Assembly (NCBI GenBank): GCA_025548565.1 | Contig: JAJLPB010000006.1 | Coordinates: 186,001-250,000, forward strand | DNA: 64,000 bases | Reading direction: 5' to 3' | Source: Rugamonas sp. A1-17 | GTDB lineage: Bacteria; Pseudomonadota; Gammaproteobacteria; Burkholderiales; Burkholderiaceae_D | Part shown: piece after piece, positions 60,432 to 64,000 of the stretch | How the letters are laid out: each line of letters opens with the position of its first letter | How positions within the stretch are numbered: the first letter of the stretch is position 1 | Program-made: the position numbers and the translations under genes | Notes under the pieces: generated by a model | What the model saw: the letters and a program-made list of their open reading frames with translations, nothing else | Told to the model about the DNA's origin: nothing | Databases searched by the model: none

Positions 60432-62633
60432 TTACTGACAGGGCGCCTTGCCCAGCTTTGGCTGCTCCGACCGCAGCCCGTTGGCCAGCAAGACCAGTGT
60501 GCCTTCAACCGTAGGCTGATATGCCTGGACGTCGGTGGTGCTGGTGACGGAAATCAGCAACGAGCGGCCAGCTGCGTTCGAGGTTGGTCCCACATAGCAG
60601 CTGGTCCACTCTGCGGTATTCAGGCTGGCGGTGAAGTTGCCAGCTACGGCGCCTTTCTTCTGGAGCGTTGCGGTGTCGGTCATGCCTTGGGCGGTGGTGT
60701 TGATCGACGCCGCAGCGATGATGCTAAATGCCGCGCGACTCTTCTCCAGGGAGCCGGAGTTAATGGCATTGACCCAGTAGTCCAGGCCTGCTTGAGCCGG
60801 TGCTCGCTTGAACGCGGTGTTGTAAATGCCGCTGACCAGCGCAGCCGCGTCATTGTAGTTGTAGAAGGCGCGTGATTCGGCGCTGTTGCCCAGGCTGCCG
60901 ATCAGAGTGCGGAGCTGAAGGCTGCTGTTGTAGAAGCCTTCGATGGCCGCCAGCGTGGTCGGCAGCTTGTTGGTCCGGGCGACCTCCAGTAACGCGCTGG
61001 CAAAATTCTGCAGCCCGACCGGGTCGGCTGGACGTCCGGTATAGGCAATGTAAAGCTGCTGGACGATCGGATACCAGGCCTGGCGGGCCACCACATCCAC
61101 CGCAGGGCGCGAACTGCCGTCTTCATGCAAGAGCGAGATGTCTTGCTGGTATGGCGACGTCGATAGCGCCCAGAATATATTGCCGTGGTTGGCGATGGTC
61201 ATGCCGTTGAGGAAGCGCTCGTAGTAGTTGGCCTGGGTGGTTTCCGTCAGTGGCGCCGCGACGGCATCTTGCGAACCGGTATCCAATTGCATGCCGGTTT
61301 CGCCTATGATCATCGGGATACCCGGGAAGGCTGTCTCCATTTGCCGCAGCATGGCGGCCTGGGTGTAGTTGACCTGGTCGACATCCGTTGTCAGCGTGAT
61401 CGTATTGGCCTGCGCGGTTTTCTGCCGCACCGGCAGATAGATATGGGGGCTCGCGAACGACGAAATGTCGCGCCAGTATTTGTAGTAGGGCGAGGTGCCT
61501 TCGCCCACCGTGGTCGGGTGGTTGGCTGGGTCGTTGTCGCGTATCAGGTTATACATCGCATGCACCGCGTTGACTACCGAGGCATGGTCGCTGTCGCTCT
61601 TGAGGCAGCCGTTCGCTTTTGCGTTCAGCATCGGTTCGTTCAACACATCCCAACCTAGCAGGGCCGGATCGGCGCTGATCGCCTGGATGAGTGTGCGGGC
61701 ATTCGATTCGACTTCTTCATAGCTGCGTTTCCAGTAGCACTGGCCATCGGCTTGCTTGAGTTTGGTGTAGCCGTCCAAGGCAATCAAAACTTTCAGGCCA
61801 TGTCTTTGCGCGCTTGCCAGGACGGCCTGGACGCGTTTGGTAACCCTGGCAATATTGGTGTCGCTATTGACCGGATCCCATTGCCACTCTGGGGCGCCAG
61901 TACAACCGTTTTGTACCGGCACTGAATTGCCAGATACCGCAGGCGGAATCACCACCGGCAAGCGCAGGTATTTCAGGCCCATGTCCACAGCGCTGGTCGC
62001 GAGCGCGTCCATTTCGGTATCGGGTATCCATTCGGTGTGAGTGCAGGCCACGCTTGCGGCGTAACGATGTTTCAGGATATTCGCGCCGCGGAAATTGTTG
62101 CCGAAGTCGGCGGCCGAAACGGCCACCGGCGGCTTCTTGGGCGCGTAGATGCCGCTGGCGGTCAGGTTGGGCGACTTGAGCACATATATCGTGACAATCG
62201 GCGATGGCTCGCCGAATTCGCTTACCCCGTCGTGCACCATGCCCCATTGGAAGTCGTACTTGCGGTAGTCCCTGGCGTGATCGGTGTCGGAATACGAGTA
62301 TCCGTTAGGCGCCGTAATGGTGAAGGTGAATGTCTTCAGTTCGCCAGGCGCGATACGTTCGCCTGCCTTCAGGAAGGCGCGGTTGGTGCCCCATTGAAGG
62401 GTGCCCAGCTCGGACTGTCCGGTCGGGAATCTGGGATTGAGGCGGAACAGGGTGTCTTCGGTCCAGGGTGTCGTGCCGGTGTTTTTAAGCGTGATCGAGA
62501 CGGGATACTGAGCCCCGGCTTCCATGGTGAACGGTACGCTTTGCGAGATGAATTTGGCGGCGTCTTGCGCATGTGCAGCTGCGGAGAACGCCAGGCTGCC
62601 CAGCAGTGAGATTGGAATGAGTGATTTTTTCAT
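60432..62633 (-). CDS. secreted GH5-like glycosidase with Ig-like N-domain and DUF4214 tail
   Basis: The 733-residue protein has a signal peptide (ending AHA-QDAA) and an NBR1-type Ig-like domain (about 25-155: TMEAGAQYPVSITLKNTG). A cellulase-type TIM barrel follows (about 175-510) with acid/base E333 in GWDVLNEPM and nucleophile E445 in MIIGETGM. The DUF4214 region is at about 515-650 (LYIAYTGRPADPVGLQNFAS). The last 80 residues are a small Cys-containing domain. DUF4214 is common in Oxalobacteraceae surface and secreted proteins. ATG at 62633 starts the signal peptide. The polysaccharide substrate is unknown. Confidence 0.85.
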   Translation of the reverse strand: MKKSLIPISLLGSLAFSAAAHAQDAAKFISQSVPFTMEAGAQYPVSITLKNTGTTPWTEDTLFRLNPRFPTGQSELGTLQWGTNRAFLKAGERIAPGELKTFTFTITAPNGYSYSDTDHARDYRKYDFQWGMVHDGVSEFGEPSPIVTIYVLKSPNLTASGIYAPKKPPVAVSAADFGNNFRGANILKHRYAASVACTHTEWIPDTEMDALATSAVDMGLKYLRLPVVIPPAVSGNSVPVQNGCTGAPEWQWDPVNSDTNIARVTKRVQAVLASAQRHGLKVLIALDGYTKLKQADGQCYWKRSYEEVESNARTLIQAISADPALLGWDVLNEPMLNAKANGCLKSDSDHASVVNAVHAMYNLIRDNDPANHPTTVGEGTSPYYKYWRDISSFASPHIYLPVRQKTAQANTITLTTDVDQVNYTQAAMLRQMETAFPGIPMIIGETGMQLDTGSQDAVAAPLTETTQANYYERFLNGMTIANHGNIFWALSTSPYQQDISLLHEDGSSRPAVDVVARQAWYPIVQQLYIAYTGRPADPVGLQNFASALLEVARTNKLPTTLAAIEGFYNSSLQLRTLIGSLGNSAESRAFYNYNDAAALVSGIYNTAFKRAPAQAGLDYWVNAINSGSLEKSRAAFSIIAAASINTTAQGMTDTATLQKKGAVAGNFTASLNTAEWTSCYVGPTSNAAGRSLLISVTSTTDVQAYQPTVEGTLVLLANGLRSEQPKLGKAPCQ

Positions 62634-62662
62634 GAGGTTTTTTTGAAGGTTGAGGCAAAATA

Positions 62663-62691
62663 TTAATATTGCGTGAACACTAATTATGCAA
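62663..62691 (-). promoter_or_regulatory. sigma-70 promoter for the GH5-like gene
   Basis: On the minus strand TTGCAT (62691-62686), a 17-base spacer and TATTAA (62668-62663) form a good promoter in an AT-rich gap. Inverted AT-rich repeats (GCAAATATTGC and AATATTTTGCC type) overlap it and may bind a regulator. Confidence 0.55.
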
Positions 62692-62764
62692 TATTTGCCA
62701 TGCTTCAATATACTCACAAAGTAACAGCCCGACGCTGGGGTGCGGCGGCTGCCGCACTCGCTTG

Positions 62765-63685
62765 TCAGTACACTTCCGGAACGATGATCTCGGCCGGCAC
62801 CGGTCGGCGCACGTAGTCATCGTGGTACTCGCGTTCCGGCAGCTGGATCGCAGGATGCTCCACTTCTTCATACGGCATCTGCTCCAGCAGGTGGTGGATG
62901 CAGTTCAGGCGCGCCTTCTTCTTGTCCACGCCTTGCACCACCCACCATGGCGCCTCGGGGATGTGGGTCCGCTCCAGCATGATCTCCTTGGCCTTGGTGT
63001 ATTCCTCCCAGCGGCGGCGGGACTCCAGGTCCATCGGGCTCAGTTTCCACTGCTTGAGCGGATCGTGGATGCGGCCCAGGAAGCGCGCGTTCTGTTCCTC
63101 ATCCGAGATCGAGAACCAGTACTTGATCAGTTGGATGCCCGAGCGGGCCAGCATGCGCTCGAACTCCGGGACGGTCTGGAAGAACTCCTCATATTGTTCG
63201 TCGGTGCAGAAGCCCATCACGCGTTCGACGCCTGCGCGGTTGTACCAGCTGCGGTCGAACAGCACGATCTCGCCGGCGGCCGGCAGATGTGACACGTAGC
63301 GCTGGAAGTACCACTGCGTGCGTTCGCGGTTGTTCGGCGCCGGCAGCGCGGCCACGCGGCACACGCGCGGATTGAGGCGCTGGACGATGCGCTTGATCAC
63401 GCCGCCCTTGCCGGCGGCGTCGCGGCCTTCGAACAGGATCACCACCTTGTGGCCGGTGTGGACCACCCAGTCCTGCAGCTTGACCAGTTCCGCCTGCAGG
63501 CGGAACAACTCGCGGAAGTACTGGCGGCGGGCTTCCTTGGCTTCTTCGCTGCGCTCCGATACGCGTACTTCGCGCGTGACCGGATCGATCTCGCGGTCTT
63601 CCAGCTCCATCTCCAGCTCTTCGTCGTAGCTGTCGGTCAGTTCGCGCTGTACGCGCTCCATCAAATCGGTTTCATTCAGTCGCAT
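62765..63685 (-). CDS. ppk2: polyphosphate kinase 2 (PPK2)
   Basis: The 306-residue enzyme has the PPK2 Walker A EGRDAAGKGG (86-95) and Walker B with lid-start residues in FDRSWYNRAGVERVMGF (D144). A charged N-terminal extension of about 50 residues precedes the core. It transfers phosphate between polyphosphate and nucleoside diphosphates; single-domain class I enzymes favour ADP or GDP phosphorylation. ATG at 63685 lies 14 bases after the end of the Pit-type phosphate transporter gene, so phosphate uptake and polyphosphate use are probably co-expressed. Confidence 0.94.
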   Translation of the reverse strand: MRLNETDLMERVQRELTDSYDEELEMELEDREIDPVTREVRVSERSEEAKEARRQYFRELFRLQAELVKLQDWVVHTGHKVVILFEGRDAAGKGGVIKRIVQRLNPRVCRVAALPAPNNRERTQWYFQRYVSHLPAAGEIVLFDRSWYNRAGVERVMGFCTDEQYEEFFQTVPEFERMLARSGIQLIKYWFSISDEEQNARFLGRIHDPLKQWKLSPMDLESRRRWEEYTKAKEIMLERTHIPEAPWWVVQGVDKKKARLNCIHHLLEQMPYEEVEHPAIQLPEREYHDDYVRRPVPAEIIVPEVY

Positions 63686-63699
63686 GATGCTTCCTTGTT

Positions 63700-64000
63700 T
63701 CAGAAAATGTGGTGGAACAGCCAGAACAGCGAACCCGATAACAGGATCGCGGCCGGCAGCGTCAGCACCCAGGCCATGGCCAGGTTGCGGACGGTGGACC
63801 ATTGCAGTCCGGAGCGATTGGCCGCCATGGTGCCGGCCACGCCGGACGACAGCACGTGCGTGGTCGATACCGGCATGCCGTACATGTCGGCCGCGCCGAT
63901 GGTCAGCATCGCCACCAGTTCGGCCGATGCACCCTGCGCGTAGGTCAGGTGGGACTTGCCGATCTTCTCGCCGACGGTGACGACGATGCGCTTCCAGCCC
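63700..64000 (-). CDS. Pit-family inorganic phosphate transporter, C-terminal part
   Basis: This is the last 100 or so residues of a gene running off the right edge. It includes [20 protein letters not shown] and the signature [20 protein letters not shown], which mark PitA-type phosphate permeases. A final membrane span ([18 protein letters not shown]) follows. The upstream part, including the start, is outside the window. It shares direction and close spacing with ppk2, which suggests an operon for phosphate entry and polyphosphate handling. Confidence 0.88.
   Translation of the reverse strand, partial: GWKRIVVTVGEKIGKSHLTYAQGASAELVAMLTIGAADMYGMPVSTTHVLSSGVAGTMAANRSGLQWSTVRNLAMAWVLTLPAAILLSGSLFWLFHHIF

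Overview
The window is a high-GC, gene-dense chromosomal segment of a Gram-negative betaproteobacterium. It most resembles Oxalobacteraceae (the Massilia/Duganella/Janthinobacterium group). The pointers are the type VI secretion gene order, a Burkholderiales-type porin, a DUF4214-tailed secreted glycosidase, and the abundance of exported carbohydrate enzymes. That assignment is inferred from protein style; no rRNA or housekeeping marker is present. No tRNA, rRNA, CRISPR array or intact insertion sequence was seen.

Positions 18-26256 hold most of a type VI secretion system (T6SS). A plus-strand block carries a TPR lipoprotein, tssB, tssC, hcp, tssE, tssF, tssG, clpV (tssH) and a lipoprotein with a discoidin-like domain. 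It meets a minus-strand block, read from 19071 down to 10052: tagX, a membrane protein with a degenerate ketosynthase-like domain, tssM, tagF, a BON-OmpA protein and tssA. The two blocks converge on a REP doublet at 9946-10045. A divergent plus-strand pair follows: a Cys-containing single-span protein coupled to a vgrG with a transthyretin-like tail. Then comes a minus-strand cell-wall effector (LysM, peptidoglycan-binding, M15-like peptidase and lysozyme domains) with its probable periplasmic immunity gene. The vgrG tail, effector and immunity gene are visibly lower in GC than the core, which suggests an exchangeable cargo module. tssJ, tssK, tssL and PAAR are not in the window.

Positions 26257-38893 carry an acetyltransferase, a cation/proton antiporter, an amino-acid permease, and a sugar-diacid/glycerate unit (cdaR diverging from an MFS transporter and glycerate kinase, with three similar putative operator motifs between them). 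A two-receiver hybrid histidine kinase follows. It converges on an operon of an unrecognised barrel-like protein and a D-serine-dehydratase-like PLP enzyme.

Positions 40227-50460 hold an SDR/deacetylase/aminotransferase operon whose last two products have Tat signals. Next is a 1270-codon frame joining a glycosidase, a glycosyltransferase and a UDP-galactopyranose-mutase-like flavoprotein. A divergent GH2 enzyme and an aromatic amino-acid permease complete the stretch.

Positions 50533-64000 contain an exported RidA protein, two small unknowns, an exported cyanophycinase, a GH92 mannosidase, and a gluconate operon (gntK, MFS, porin) behind two perfect LacI-type palindromes. The end of the window has a DUF3147 protein, two VOC proteins with a 16-codon leader, a GH5-like enzyme with DUF4214, a PPK2 polyphosphate kinase and the 3' part of a Pit-type phosphate transporter.
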